NCBI GenBank assembly: GCA_900315675.1
Contig: OMZY01000004.1
Span: 86,970-150,969, forward strand
Direction of reading: 5' to 3'
Length of the DNA stretch: 64,000 bases
Source: an uncultured Eubacteriales bacterium
GTDB lineage: Bacteria; Bacillota; Clostridia; Christensenellales; Aristaeellaceae
The position numbers and the translations under genes are program-made. This document shows, piece after piece, positions 34,067-43,543 of this stretch. Position 1 is the first letter of the stretch, and each line of letters opens with the position of its first letter. The notes under the pieces are model-generated. The model was not told the origin of the DNA. It was given only the letters and a program-made list of their open reading frames with translations, and ran no database searches.

Positions 34067-35533
34067 ATGAAACTGTGGGAATTACTGACGGAGCTCCCTT
34101 ATGTTGAGGAGACCCGCGGCAATATGAATACGGAAATCAAGGAACTGACATCCTCCAGCAGAGACAAGACGGAAGGAGGTCTGTTCTTCTGTATTGTCGG
34201 CGCCCGTTTTGACGCACATGACTATGCATGGGAAGCAGTGGAGAACGGCTGCGTGGCGCTGATTGTGGAACATTTTGTGGAAATGGACGTTCCGCAGGTC
34301 CTGGTCAATAACGGCCGGGCGGCTATGGCACGTATTGCCGAAGCATTCTACGGACATCCGTCCAGGCAGATGCGCATGATCGGCATTACCGGAACCAAAG
34401 GAAAGACCACAACCACGTATCTGCTGCAGAGCATCTGCGAAAAGGCAGGCCTGAAGTGCGGTATCATCGGCTCCACGGGAACCGTGGTCGAGGAACAGCA
34501 CCTGGACAGCAAGCTGACAACTCCCGATCCCATTGAGCTGCAGAAAATGCTGCGGATGATGGCGGACGAGGGCGTGAAGGTTGTGTGCATGGAAGTATCC
34601 GCGCACGCGATTGATATGAACCGGCTTGACGGGATGACCTTTGAAGTGGGGTGCTATACAAACCTCAGCCAGGATCATCTGGATTACTTCTATACCATGG
34701 AGCGGTACTTCGAAACAAAGAAGCAGTTCTTCACCAGCGGTATGGTGAAGAATGCCGCCATGAATGCGGACGACGAAACTTCCGCCAAACTCAGGGACGG
34801 CATCTGCTGCCCCTATATCACCTACGGCATCTGCGTGGACGCGGACGTTTTCGCCCGGGATATCGAGATTACCGAAGAAGGCGCCCGGTTTAACGTACAG
34901 CTGCACGGCATGAACCAGATTGCCATCCAGATGCGGATGACCGGTATGTTCAATGTTTATAATGCGCTGGCGGCTACCAGCTGCGCGCTGATCATGGGAA
35001 TCGCGCCTGAGAAGATCAAGGCCGGTCTGGAAGCGGTAACGCGTGTGCCCGGCCGGATTGAAGTGCTGCAGACCGGAACGCCCTATAAGGTTATTCTGGA
35101 TTACAGCCATTCGCCGGACGCCCTGGAAAACATTCTGAAGACGGTCCGTCAATTCACCCGGAACCGGGTCATTGCCGTGTTCGGCTGCGGCGGAGACAGG
35201 GATAAGGGAAAACGCCCGATGATGGGCGAGATTGGCGGTCGGCTGGCCGACTACTGCATCCTGACATCAGACAATCCCCGGACCGAAAATCCGATGGTTA
35301 TTCTTGCAGCCATTGAAAAGGGAATCAAACCAACAGGCAAAGCCTATGAGGTTATTGAAAACCGGCGTGAGGCAATTAAACGCGCACTGTATATGGCAGA
35401 GGACGGCGACGTGATCGTGCTGGCAGGCAAGGGTCACGAAACCTATCAGGAAATCATGGGAATCAAGCGGCCGTTTGACGAAAAGGTGATCGTCAGCGAC
35501 CTGCTGCTGGAAATGCAGAAGGAGCAGGGTTAA
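34067..35533 (+). CDS. murE: UDP-N-acetylmuramoyl-tripeptide synthetase MurE
   Basis: A 488-residue Mur ligase. N-terminal UDP-binding domain: SSSRDKTEGGLFFCIVGARF. P-loop GITGTKGKTTTTYLLQSI (about 105-120). The carbamylated-lysine region and LSQDHLDYFYTMERYF are present. The specificity motif is DNPRTENP, the DNPR type that selects meso-diaminopimelate, so the wall peptide probably has meso-DAP at position 3. AAAGGTGG precedes the ATG. mraY follows after 3 bp, so the genes are co-transcribed. Confidence 0.95.
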   Translation: MKLWELLTELPYVEETRGNMNTEIKELTSSSRDKTEGGLFFCIVGARFDAHDYAWEAVENGCVALIVEHFVEMDVPQVLVNNGRAAMARIAEAFYGHPSRQMRMIGITGTKGKTTTTYLLQSICEKAGLKCGIIGSTGTVVEEQHLDSKLTTPDPIELQKMLRMMADEGVKVVCMEVSAHAIDMNRLDGMTFEVGCYTNLSQDHLDYFYTMERYFETKKQFFTSGMVKNAAMNADDETSAKLRDGICCPYITYGICVDADVFARDIEITEEGARFNVQLHGMNQIAIQMRMTGMFNVYNALAATSCALIMGIAPEKIKAGLEAVTRVPGRIEVLQTGTPYKVILDYSHSPDALENILKTVRQFTRNRVIAVFGCGGDRDKGKRPMMGEIGGRLADYCILTSDNPRTENPMVILAAIEKGIKPTGKAYEVIENRREAIKRALYMAEDGDVIVLAGKGHETYQEIMGIKRPFDEKVIVSDLLLEMQKEQG

Positions 35534-35536
35534 AGT

Positions 35537-36556
35537 ATGTATTACAGAATGATCGGAGCCGCGCTGATCGCGCTGGCGGCAGCACTCCTGATCGGACCGG
35601 GACTGATCCGATATCTGAAAAAACTGCATTTCGGACAGACGATTTACGAACTGGGGCCCAGTCATCAGCAAAAGCAGGGAACGCCTGTCATGGGCGGCCT
35701 GATGATGGCAGCGGGCATCCTGCTGGGTTCCGTGATCTTCCATCCCGCACAGTGGGACGGCGCATGGGACTTTATCATTCCGCTGCTTGCGGTTTCCTTT
35801 CTCAGTATGGGCGTCGGGTTTGCGGATGACTATATCAAGGCGGTCAAGAAACGCCATGACGGTCTGAATCCGTGGCAGAAGATTGCCGGGCAGGTCATCA
35901 TTTCCCTGGCGTTCAGTATCTACTGCTATTTTTCTCCCCGGGTCGGCAGCTCAATCATTATTCCCTTCATCGGGACTGAGTGGAATCTGGGCATCTTCTA
36001 TATTCCCCTGATGACGCTGCTTGTGATCTTCATCGTAAACAGCTCCAATCTCCAGGACGGGCTGGACGGCCTGCTGGGTTCAGTTACGGCAGCCGGTTCA
36101 TCGGCCTGGGCTGTGATCTGCGCCATCCTGATCGTGAGCGCAAAACTGACGGGCAAAGGAGACGCAAACAGCCTGGCAACCATCGGCGTATTTGCTATGA
36201 GCATTGCAGGAGCATGTCTTGGTTTCCTCCGCTATAACCGTTATCCGGCCAGAACCTTTATGGGCGATACGGGCAGCATGCTGCTGGGAGGCGGCATGGT
36301 GTCCATCGCGATGCTGCTGAGGCAGCCTATCCTGCTGGTTTTGATCTGCTTCTGCCCCATCATGAGCAGCGTAAGCGTGATCATGCAGCGCTACTATTTC
36401 AAACTGACTCACGGGAAGCGGATCTTCCTGATGAGCCCGATCCATCATCATTTCGAGAAAAAAGGATATTCTGAAACGCGGATCGTGAGTATGTACACAG
36501 GTATCACGCTGGTGCTCAGCCTGATTGCGGTGCTTGCGGTCTGCCAGGCGATCTGA
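35537..36556 (+). CDS. mraY: Phospho-N-acetylmuramoyl-pentapeptide transferase
   Basis: A 339-residue polytopic membrane enzyme that makes lipid I. About ten hydrophobic segments are seen. Family motifs: GTPVMGGLMM (position 50s), FADDYIKAVKKRHDGL (first catalytic aspartates), NSSNLQDGLDGLLG (second aspartate), ARTFMGDTGSM, and MSPIHHHFEKKGYSETRIV at the end. These include the DDD and HHH motifs of MraY. It sits between murE and murD, as usual. Confidence 0.96.
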   Translation: MYYRMIGAALIALAAALLIGPGLIRYLKKLHFGQTIYELGPSHQQKQGTPVMGGLMMAAGILLGSVIFHPAQWDGAWDFIIPLLAVSFLSMGVGFADDYIKAVKKRHDGLNPWQKIAGQVIISLAFSIYCYFSPRVGSSIIIPFIGTEWNLGIFYIPLMTLLVIFIVNSSNLQDGLDGLLGSVTAAGSSAWAVICAILIVSAKLTGKGDANSLATIGVFAMSIAGACLGFLRYNRYPARTFMGDTGSMLLGGGMVSIAMLLRQPILLVLICFCPIMSSVSVIMQRYYFKLTHGKRIFLMSPIHHHFEKKGYSETRIVSMYTGITLVLSLIAVLAVCQAI

Positions 36557-36567
36557 GGGGTATCATT

Positions 36568-37929
36568 ATGAATTACGAGAAGAAAAAAGTACTGGTGGTC
36601 GGCATGGCCCGCAGCGGCGTCGCCGCGGCACAGCTGCTTCGGGCTTCGGGCGCGGAAGTGACCGTCAATGATTCCAAACCGGAGGAGGAACTCGGCCAGC
36701 AGCTGAAACCGCTGGAAGGACTGCAGCTGGAACGGCGTTTTGGCTGCCCGGCCATGGAACTGCTGGAAGGAAAGGACTGCCTGGTTATTTCTCCCGGCAT
36801 TCCGGATACTGCGCCGTTTGTTGTCAAGGCAAAGGAAATGGGGATCTATGTGATCGGTGAGCTGGAGCTTGCGGCCCAGCTGTCCCGGGGCACACTGATT
36901 TCCGTAACGGGCACCAACGGAAAAACCACCACCGTTTCCCTCCTGGGCGAAATCTTCGCCAACAGCGGAAAGGTAACCCATGTGGTAGGCAATATCGGCT
37001 ATCCTTTTTCGCTGGCCTCACTGGTCAGCCGGAAAGAGGATGTGATCGTCTGCGAAGTATCCTCCTTCCAGATGGAGACTGCAGACACATTCCATCCCCA
37101 TGTGGCGCTGCTGACCAATATCACAGAGGATCACCTGAACCGGCACGGAACCATGGAAGTCTATACCGCAATGAAAATGCGGATGTTCAAAAACCAGACC
37201 GCTTCGGATTTCGCGGTGTTTAACGCGGATGATCCGGGCCTGGAAGGCCTGCACAAGCAGGTGAAGAGCCGGGTGCTTTTCTTCAGCCGGAAACAGGAAG
37301 TGAAGGAAGGCGCATTTGTCCGCGACGGACAGATCATGATCCGGATGGACGGAAACGAGAGAAAGATCTGCGGGACGGACGAGGTGTTTATTCCCGGTCC
37401 TCACAATCTGGAAAATGCGCTGGGCGCAGTCTGCGTAGCCGCCGCCATGAATGTGCCTGTTCCGGTCATCCGACACAGCCTGAAAACATTCCGGGGCGTG
37501 GAGCACCGGATTGAAACCGTGCGTGAACTGGACGGTGTGGAATACATCAACGACAGCAAAGGAACCAATGTGGATTCCACCATCAAGGCCGTGCAGACAA
37601 TGAGCCAGCCAACGGTGATTATCCTCGGCGGATATGACAAGCATACCTCCTTTGACCCGCTGTCCCGGGAAATTATCAACAGCCCCATGATCCGTCACGC
37701 GGTACTGATCGGAGAAACGGCCGGTCTGATCCGAAACAGCCTGGAGCGGGTTGGATTCAATCATATGACCAACGCGGGATCCATGAGGGAAGCTGTGGAA
37801 ACAGCCCGGAAGCTGGCGGATAAAGGCTGGAGCGTCCTGCTGAGTCCGGCATGCGCAAGCTTTGACATGTTCAAGGATTATGAGGAACGCGGTCGGGTGT
37901 TTAAAGAAATTGTCAGGGAACTGAAATAA
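36568..37929 (+). CDS. murD: UDP-N-acetylmuramoyl-L-alanine:D-glutamate ligase
   Basis: A 453-residue Mur ligase of normal length. The N-terminal Rossmann-like UDP-binding domain begins VLVVGMARSGVAAAQLLRASG. P-loop VTGTNGKTTTVSLLGEIF (about 115), VCEVSSFQMET, NITEDHLNRHGTMEVY, then the C-terminal domain INDSKGTNVDSTIKAV and LLSPACASFDMFKDYEERG. It adds D-glutamate during peptidoglycan precursor synthesis. GAGGGGT precedes the ATG. murG, ftsW and murC/B, which often follow, are not found; divIB comes next. Confidence 0.96.
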   Translation: MNYEKKKVLVVGMARSGVAAAQLLRASGAEVTVNDSKPEEELGQQLKPLEGLQLERRFGCPAMELLEGKDCLVISPGIPDTAPFVVKAKEMGIYVIGELELAAQLSRGTLISVTGTNGKTTTVSLLGEIFANSGKVTHVVGNIGYPFSLASLVSRKEDVIVCEVSSFQMETADTFHPHVALLTNITEDHLNRHGTMEVYTAMKMRMFKNQTASDFAVFNADDPGLEGLHKQVKSRVLFFSRKQEVKEGAFVRDGQIMIRMDGNERKICGTDEVFIPGPHNLENALGAVCVAAAMNVPVPVIRHSLKTFRGVEHRIETVRELDGVEYINDSKGTNVDSTIKAVQTMSQPTVIILGGYDKHTSFDPLSREIINSPMIRHAVLIGETAGLIRNSLERVGFNHMTNAGSMREAVETARKLADKGWSVLLSPACASFDMFKDYEERGRVFKEIVRELK

Positions 37930-38011
37930 ACAGACTAAAGTCTGTTTTGCGGCGCATATATAGAAAAGATTGATTCAGCGTCTTCAGCATTCTGAAAGAG
38001 GGAGGACCCAG

Positions 38012-39046
38012 GTGGACGGACACAATGGCGGCTACAGGCCGCGAACCGCAGGCGAGCGGAACAATACGCCCGGCAACGGCGACAACAACGTCCGTGACTG
38101 GCAGCGCAACACCTGGTTTGGTCCCGCCCCTGTAAACACCAACCCCTTTGAGGAACCGGAAGACGCACCGGAACTGAAAGAAAGCCGGTCAGAGAACGTT
38201 AACGAGCGCCGGGGTGATTTCTGGAACGCTCCGGGACAGACCGGCCAGGACACTTCTCCGTTACAATCACAGCAAACAGGAACCGGCGTACACGTCAGGA
38301 TTCCTGAAAAGAAAACAGAAAGACGGCCGCGAAGATTCCGCACGGCCGTGATTCTGCTTTTGTTCCTGATTGTTACCTTCCTGATCCTCCGATACGGGGT
38401 ATACAGTGTGAAGGAAATCCGCGTCATCGGCAATAACGCTATTCCGGCGGAAGAGATTATCCGGACCAGCGGGATCCGTCAGGGTGACAGCATCATTATG
38501 CTTGACGAGAATACGGTGAGAAGCCGTATCCAGTCTGATTACCGTCTTCGATTCACCTATATGGCCAGAGAACTTCCCGGAACCGTGATTCTTTCCATCC
38601 GCGAAAGGGAGCCCTGCTGCTGGATTTCATACTGCGGCATCCTCTATGTAATGGACAAGAACCGGATGATCCTGTACGAGAGCGAAGATCCGAACAGCAA
38701 ACCCTCGGAACTTGTGGAGATCAAGGGCCTTGAAGTCCGGTCCAACACAGTGGTCGGACAGTTTGTTACCCTGGGAAACGAAGCCCAGCAGAGCATTTTC
38801 AAGGATCTGTTCCAGGAAATGAAGGTGCTGAAATGCACCGATAGGATTGCGGACGCGGATATCAGCAATACCAGTTCCATTCTGCTGACCACACGGGACG
38901 GATTTACGGTGAGTATGGGAGACCGTACAAACATTCACGCAAAACTGCGGAGTATGCTGGCTGTACAGGATAAACTGAAGGAAATGGGATATACCAGCGG
39001 AACCATCAATGTCTCAAACCTGGAGGAACCGCTCTATTATCCGTGA
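38012..39046 (+). CDS. divIB: Division protein DivIB/FtsQ
   Basis: A 344-residue bitopic membrane protein. GTG 38012 lies 7 bp after GGGAGG; the open frame runs from 37970. The cytoplasmic N-terminus (about 1-105) is long, rich in N, G, P and charged residues. One membrane helix follows (VILLLFLIVTFLILRYGVYS, about 110-130), then a POTRA domain (VKEIRVIGNNAIPAEEIIRT, about 131-205) and the FtsQ/DivIB beta domain. It stabilises the FtsL/FtsB division subcomplex at the septum. The next gene, ftsA, has its own promoter after a 205-bp gap. Confidence 0.9.
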   Translation: MDGHNGGYRPRTAGERNNTPGNGDNNVRDWQRNTWFGPAPVNTNPFEEPEDAPELKESRSENVNERRGDFWNAPGQTGQDTSPLQSQQTGTGVHVRIPEKKTERRPRRFRTAVILLLFLIVTFLILRYGVYSVKEIRVIGNNAIPAEEIIRTSGIRQGDSIIMLDENTVRSRIQSDYRLRFTYMARELPGTVILSIREREPCCWISYCGILYVMDKNRMILYESEDPNSKPSELVEIKGLEVRSNTVVGQFVTLGNEAQQSIFKDLFQEMKVLKCTDRIADADISNTSSILLTTRDGFTVSMGDRTNIHAKLRSMLAVQDKLKEMGYTSGTINVSNLEEPLYYP

Positions 39047-39142
39047 TACAGGCTCTCCGGACGTCCGTGACAGGTAATGAAGAAGCACTGCACAAAAATG
39101 TTACAAAAGTATAGAAAAACGTAATAAAAATGTGCGAAACTC

Positions 39143-39171
39143 TTGCAATAACAAGCCAAAGAGGGTATAAT
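39143..39171 (+). promoter_or_regulatory. Promoter for ftsA-ftsZ
   Basis: -35 TTGCAA (39143-39148), 17-bp spacer, perfect -10 TATAAT (39166-39171). This separates ftsAZ expression from the murein-precursor genes upstream. Confidence 0.8.
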
Positions 39172-39251
39172 TCCTTAAGGTATACACTATTTTGAAGTGA
39201 CTGACCGTGATCTTATTCACAGATCCGGGAAACAGGGGGCATGAGAAACCT

Positions 39252-40445
39252 ATGAAAACAACGGTTGCAGCCATTGATTTCGGTACGAGCAAGATTGTTA
39301 CGCTCGTAGCTGAAAACAGCGGCAGTCAGCGCTGTGACATCACCGCTGCCGGTGTAACAAAGTATGATGGTTATCTCGAAGAGGGGTGGAACAATCCCAA
39401 TATGCTGGATGAAGCGATCCGTCGCTCCATCGCAGACGCAGAAGAGCAGTCCGGCAGCAAGATCAAAGAGATCAATGTCGGCGTTCCGGGTGCGTTTACC
39501 CATGTCTATGCCACGAAAGTGACGATCCCCCTGAAGGGAACAGATCCGCGGGTTACTGCGGCAGATGTTAAGACAGCTTTCAGCAAGGCTGCTGAGAACC
39601 TGACCAATGTCCCCGGCGTTGTGGTTCATTCCAGCCCTGCGTGGTTCATGGTGGACAGCGGCAAGAAGACGCTGGAGCCGGTCGGGATGAAAGGCCGGGA
39701 AATGACAGCCTTCATCAGTTTTGCGGTCGGCAACAGGTTCTTTATTGATGATGTGACCAACCGCATGGCGGATCTCGGCATTGTGGTCACCGGATTCTAT
39801 TCCACTTCCGCCGGTGAGGCCATGCTTTACCTGAATGAACAGGAACGTGACCACACCTCCGTACTGATCGATATGGGATACCTGAACACGGAGATCATCG
39901 GTGTTGAGGGAGATGCCATTATCTATCATAAGGTGCTGGATGTCGGCGGCGGCAACCTGGCCGTGGCACTGGCCGAAGAACTCGATATTTCCCTGAGCGC
40001 GGCTGAGGATATCAAGCGCAAGTTTGTTTACGGTATTGAAACCTCCGGCGAAACCTATGAGGTTCCCGGCGCGGACGGCCAGAAGGGCACGGTTTTCACA
40101 CGGGAACAGGTCAAACCGGTTCTCTGTACAGAACTTGACGACATCTGCGCAAAAATCAAGGAAGCTGTGGATGACGATTTCGGAGGACTGGGCAGCTGGT
40201 CCAACGTATTCCTGACCGGCGGCGGACTGAATTTCAACCGCGGCGGCAAGGAATACCTTGCCGGCAGACTCGGACGGCCGGTGCAGGAGACACCGCGCAG
40301 AACGACAAAGCTGAACAGCCATTGTTTCTCCAGCGCACTGGGACTGATGGACCTGATCATCGATACGATTGAGCAGCAGCGTCAGCCGGCAGCCGGTGCA
40401 AGTGGCAAAATCAAAGACTTTTTCCGCAGTCTGTTGGGAGGTTAA
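39252..40445 (+). CDS. ftsA: Cell division protein FtsA
   Basis: A 397-residue actin-fold protein. ATG 39252 ([20 protein letters not shown]) carries the phosphate-1 motif. The SHS2-type insert follows ([30 protein letters not shown]). Phosphate-2 is [16 protein letters not shown] and the adenosine motif is [15 protein letters not shown]. The C-terminus ends in an amphipathic stretch, [13 protein letters not shown], like the FtsA membrane-targeting helix. A four-codon ATG frame (39241-39255) overlaps the start, which may couple translation. FtsA tethers FtsZ, encoded 4 bp downstream, to the membrane. Sequence is somewhat diverged from Bacillus FtsA but context is decisive. Confidence 0.9.
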   Translation: MKTTVAAIDFGTSKIVTLVAENSGSQRCDITAAGVTKYDGYLEEGWNNPNMLDEAIRRSIADAEEQSGSKIKEINVGVPGAFTHVYATKVTIPLKGTDPRVTAADVKTAFSKAAENLTNVPGVVVHSSPAWFMVDSGKKTLEPVGMKGREMTAFISFAVGNRFFIDDVTNRMADLGIVVTGFYSTSAGEAMLYLNEQERDHTSVLIDMGYLNTEIIGVEGDAIIYHKVLDVGGGNLAVALAEELDISLSAAEDIKRKFVYGIETSGETYEVPGADGQKGTVFTREQVKPVLCTELDDICAKIKEAVDDDFGGLGSWSNVFLTGGGLNFNRGGKEYLAGRLGRPVQETPRRTTKLNSHCFSSALGLMDLIIDTIEQQRQPAAGASGKIKDFFRSLLGG

Positions 40446-40449
40446 GAGC

Positions 40450-41904
40450 ATGATTGAATTCCAGAACGAAGAACAAAGCACTTTCGCAACGATTAAGGTT
40501 GTCGGATGCGGCGGCGGCGGAAACAACGCCGTGAATCGTATGGTGGATGCCGGTCTGCGGGGAGTCGAATTCATCTCCGTGAATACAGACCGTCAGGCTT
40601 TAAGCACTACAAACGCACAGGTTAAGATCCAGATCGGCGAAAAGCTGACCAAGGGTCTGGGTGCCGGCGCGATTCCTGAGGTGGGACGCCGCGCTGCCGA
40701 AGAAAGCAGGGAAGAGATTGCTTCTGCCCTGAAGGGCGCTGACCTGGTGTTTATCACGGCAGGTATGGGCGGCGGCACCGGTACCGGCGCTGCTCCGATT
40801 GTCGCGGAGATCGCCAGGGATCTGGGCACGCTGACGATTGCCGTTGTGACCAAGCCCTTCAATTTCGAAGGCAAACAGCGTATGAAGAACGCTGAAGCCG
40901 GTATTGCCGAGCTGAAGCAGCATGTGGATACCCTGGTGGTCATTCCGAACGACCGTCTGCTGCAGGTGGTCAACAAGGGAACCACGATGGTTGAAGCATT
41001 CAAGATTGCCGATGACGTCCTTCGCCAGGGCATCCAGGGCATCAGCGACCTGATCGCTGTACCTGCCATGATCAACCTGGACTTTGCGGATGTGAAGACC
41101 GTTATGGAATCCGGCGGCATGGCTCACATGGGTATCGGTATCGGAAGCGGCGAAAACAAGCTGGTGGAAGCGGCCAAGAACGCCATTTCCTCTCCGCTGC
41201 TTGAGACCAACATCGACGGCGCACGTGCTGTGCTGATCAACGTAACAGGCGGCGAGGATATTTCCATTGTGGATATCAACGAAGCGGCCAACCTGATCAT
41301 GGAAGCGGCGGATCCCGACGCGAACATCATCTTCGGTGCCGGCATCGACGAAACCATGGGCGACGAAGTGCGTATCACCGTTATTGCCACAGGCTTCGAA
41401 AAGACGCCTTTCCCGGTCAAGGAACCGGCCCGCAAGCCGCGTGAAATTGAGCATGAAAGACTGTTCGGATCCTTCGGAACGAATTTCTCCAGAAGCGAAT
41501 CCTCCGTAGCCAGGACATCCTTCGACACACCGGCAGCGGCTCCTGCCAGTCCCTTTTCCTCCGGAAACACCGGAGAGGTTCCGACCTTCATGAGCAGCAG
41601 CCGCCCCAGCATGGGCGTTCCCGGCATGGTGAACACCGGATCCTTCCAGACCGGTTTCAGCTATCAGCAGACCGCGCCCCAGCAGCCGGTGCAGGCCACG
41701 CAGCCCTTCGCACCGATGGGACAGCCCGCGGGTGTGCCCCAGGCGGGAGCAGCTTTCGGAACACAGCCGGCCAACTACCAGCCGCTGTTCAATAACAACG
41801 GACAGGTCACCGGCCAGACCGGAGCCTATCAGCCGGTTCCTCAGAACCAGGCGATGGAAACAGACTCACACGGCGTTCCGAACTTCATGAAGCGGAAAAA
41901 GTAA
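40450..41904 (+). CDS. ftsZ: Cell division protein FtsZ
   Basis: A 484-residue tubulin-like GTPase starting at ATG 40450 behind GGGAGG. Motifs: [20 protein letters not shown], the tubulin signature [16 protein letters not shown], the T7-loop region [16 protein letters not shown]. The globular part ends near residue 325. A long flexible linker rich in S, P, Q and G follows (about 325-470), longer than in Bacillus. The conserved C-terminal peptide is [11 protein letters not shown], the binding site for FtsA. A terminator directly follows. Confidence 0.97.
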   Translation: MIEFQNEEQSTFATIKVVGCGGGGNNAVNRMVDAGLRGVEFISVNTDRQALSTTNAQVKIQIGEKLTKGLGAGAIPEVGRRAAEESREEIASALKGADLVFITAGMGGGTGTGAAPIVAEIARDLGTLTIAVVTKPFNFEGKQRMKNAEAGIAELKQHVDTLVVIPNDRLLQVVNKGTTMVEAFKIADDVLRQGIQGISDLIAVPAMINLDFADVKTVMESGGMAHMGIGIGSGENKLVEAAKNAISSPLLETNIDGARAVLINVTGGEDISIVDINEAANLIMEAADPDANIIFGAGIDETMGDEVRITVIATGFEKTPFPVKEPARKPREIEHERLFGSFGTNFSRSESSVARTSFDTPAAAPASPFSSGNTGEVPTFMSSSRPSMGVPGMVNTGSFQTGFSYQQTAPQQPVQATQPFAPMGQPAGVPQAGAAFGTQPANYQPLFNNNGQVTGQTGAYQPVPQNQAMETDSHGVPNFMKRKK

Positions 41905-41918
41905 ACGAGTACAGAATC

Positions 41919-41947
41919 AGCGGCGGATATATAATCCGCCGCTTTTT
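41919..41947 (+). terminator. Terminator after ftsZ
   Basis: A 10-bp perfect stem (41919-41928 with 41934-41943), 5-nt loop, then five T (41943-41947). Confidence 0.88.
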
Positions 41948-41967
41948 CATGCCCGGGAAAACAGAGC

Positions 41968-41996
41968 TGGAAAAACTCCATTCTCTGGGATATAAT
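41968..41996 (+). promoter_or_regulatory. Promoter for the solute-binding lipoprotein gene
   Basis: Weak -35 TGGAAA (41968-41973), 17-bp spacer, perfect -10 TATAAT (41991-41996), giving a leader of about 30 nt. Confidence 0.55.
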
Positions 41997-42031
41997 ACAA
42001 TGTCAGAGTATATAGTTTCGGGAGGTTGCGT

Positions 42032-43528
42032 ATGCGCAAGGGTGTTATCTGGATCCTGGTGATTCTTATGCTGTTTTCCACAGCCTGCGGTGAGAGCCTG
42101 CAGAAGGCGCCTGATTATATAATGGAAGGGTACGACGGAGACGTATCCTACCGGGTATGGGATACCAATCTCTTTTTTGAAAGGATGCAGGAGAAAACGG
42201 GCATTACTTTCCAGTATGTGCAATTTACCGATTACGGAAAGTGGACTGAACGGAAAAAAGAACTGATGACCGGTGAGAATCTGCCGGATGTCCTGTTTAA
42301 GGCGGAACTGAATGCCTCCGAAGTGCGCGATCTCTACCAGGGCGGACAGATTATCGACCTGACGCCTTATCTGGAGCAGTACGCTCCGGACCTGTGGCAG
42401 CTGTTTGAGGAACATCCGGAATGGAAAAAAGCTGTTTCCATGCCGGACGGAGCCATTCCGGCGCTGCCCGCCATCAATACGCTGCAGAACAACGACGCCA
42501 TGTGGATTAACACAGCCTGGCTGAAAAAACTGAAACTGGAGAAGCCCACAACAGCGGAAGAACTAACAGAGGTGCTCCGCGCTTTCAGGACGGGAGACCC
42601 CAACGGCAACTATCAGCAGGACGAAATTCCGATGACGTTTGTCGGCATGTGGGAGCTGCGGTTCCTCGGCCATGCTTTCGGAATCCTGGACAATGACTAC
42701 TATGTGCGGGAGAAAGACGGAAAAGTCTCCTCATCCCTGACCACGCCGGAGAACCGCGCTTTCCTGGCGTGGCTGCATCAGCTGTGGGAGGAAGGCCTGC
42801 TGGATCAGAACGGTTTTTCATCGACCGATACCATCCGGCAGATTACGGATGAAAAAAAAGCGATTCCATACGGACTGCTTCTGTCCACCACGCCCCTGAC
42901 CATCCTGCCCCAGAACGCGCTGGAGCAGTTTGAGATTCTGGAGCCGATGACCTTCAACGGGATCAGGGAATACCGGGATTTCAACGGGGACGTTGTACGG
43001 GGAACCTTTGCCATCACATCCGCCTGCAAGGAACCGGAAAAACTGGTTTCCTGGATCAACAACCTCTATACGAAGGAAGGCAGTCTGCTGGCCTGTTACG
43101 GCGCAGAGGGAGAGGAATATCAGTGGAACGAAGACGGACTGTGGGAGTGGAACTACCCCCTGCAGACTGTTGCTGATGAAATCCTCGCAACACATACCAT
43201 CAGCGAGGGAGGAACCACTCCCGGCTATCTGGATCCGGATTTCCAGGCAAAATATATGGATGAAATGACGCGGAAAACGGTAATCGCTCTGCAGACCCTG
43301 AAACAGTACAGCGTTATTCCTTATCCGCCCGTGACCCTGAACAGTGAGGACGAGGCAAAAGTCGCCGCCATACAGAACGATTTGTCCCGGTACACGGAAA
43401 AAGCCATGGCCTGCTTTGTGAGCGGAGACACAGAACTGACGGACGAAAACTGGGAAACCTTCTGCAATACCGTCAATGAAAAGGGTCTGCAGGAAATGAT
43501 CGATATCTGGCAGAAAGCGATTCAGTAA
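42032..43528 (+). CDS. Extracellular solute-binding lipoprotein
   Basis: A 498-residue protein; ATG 42032 lies 6 bp after GGAGG. The signal segment MRKGVIWILVILMLFSTAC-G ends in a cysteine that is probably lipidated, although the lipobox (STAC) is not ideal. The rest has the large type 1-like sugar/peptide-binding fold: MQEKTGITFQYVQF, ELMTGENLPDVLF, LPAINTLQNNDAMWINTAWL, PTTAEELTEVLRAF. In Clostridia such LipO/YtcQ-type proteins work with sugar ABC permeases, but none is encoded here. galK follows after 15 bp, which hints at a galactose-containing ligand (inference). Confidence 0.82.
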   Translation: MRKGVIWILVILMLFSTACGESLQKAPDYIMEGYDGDVSYRVWDTNLFFERMQEKTGITFQYVQFTDYGKWTERKKELMTGENLPDVLFKAELNASEVRDLYQGGQIIDLTPYLEQYAPDLWQLFEEHPEWKKAVSMPDGAIPALPAINTLQNNDAMWINTAWLKKLKLEKPTTAEELTEVLRAFRTGDPNGNYQQDEIPMTFVGMWELRFLGHAFGILDNDYYVREKDGKVSSSLTTPENRAFLAWLHQLWEEGLLDQNGFSSTDTIRQITDEKKAIPYGLLLSTTPLTILPQNALEQFEILEPMTFNGIREYRDFNGDVVRGTFAITSACKEPEKLVSWINNLYTKEGSLLACYGAEGEEYQWNEDGLWEWNYPLQTVADEILATHTISEGGTTPGYLDPDFQAKYMDEMTRKTVIALQTLKQYSVIPYPPVTLNSEDEAKVAAIQNDLSRYTEKAMACFVSGDTELTDENWETFCNTVNEKGLQEMIDIWQKAIQ

Positions 43529-43543
43529 ACGGAGGAAATCCAG

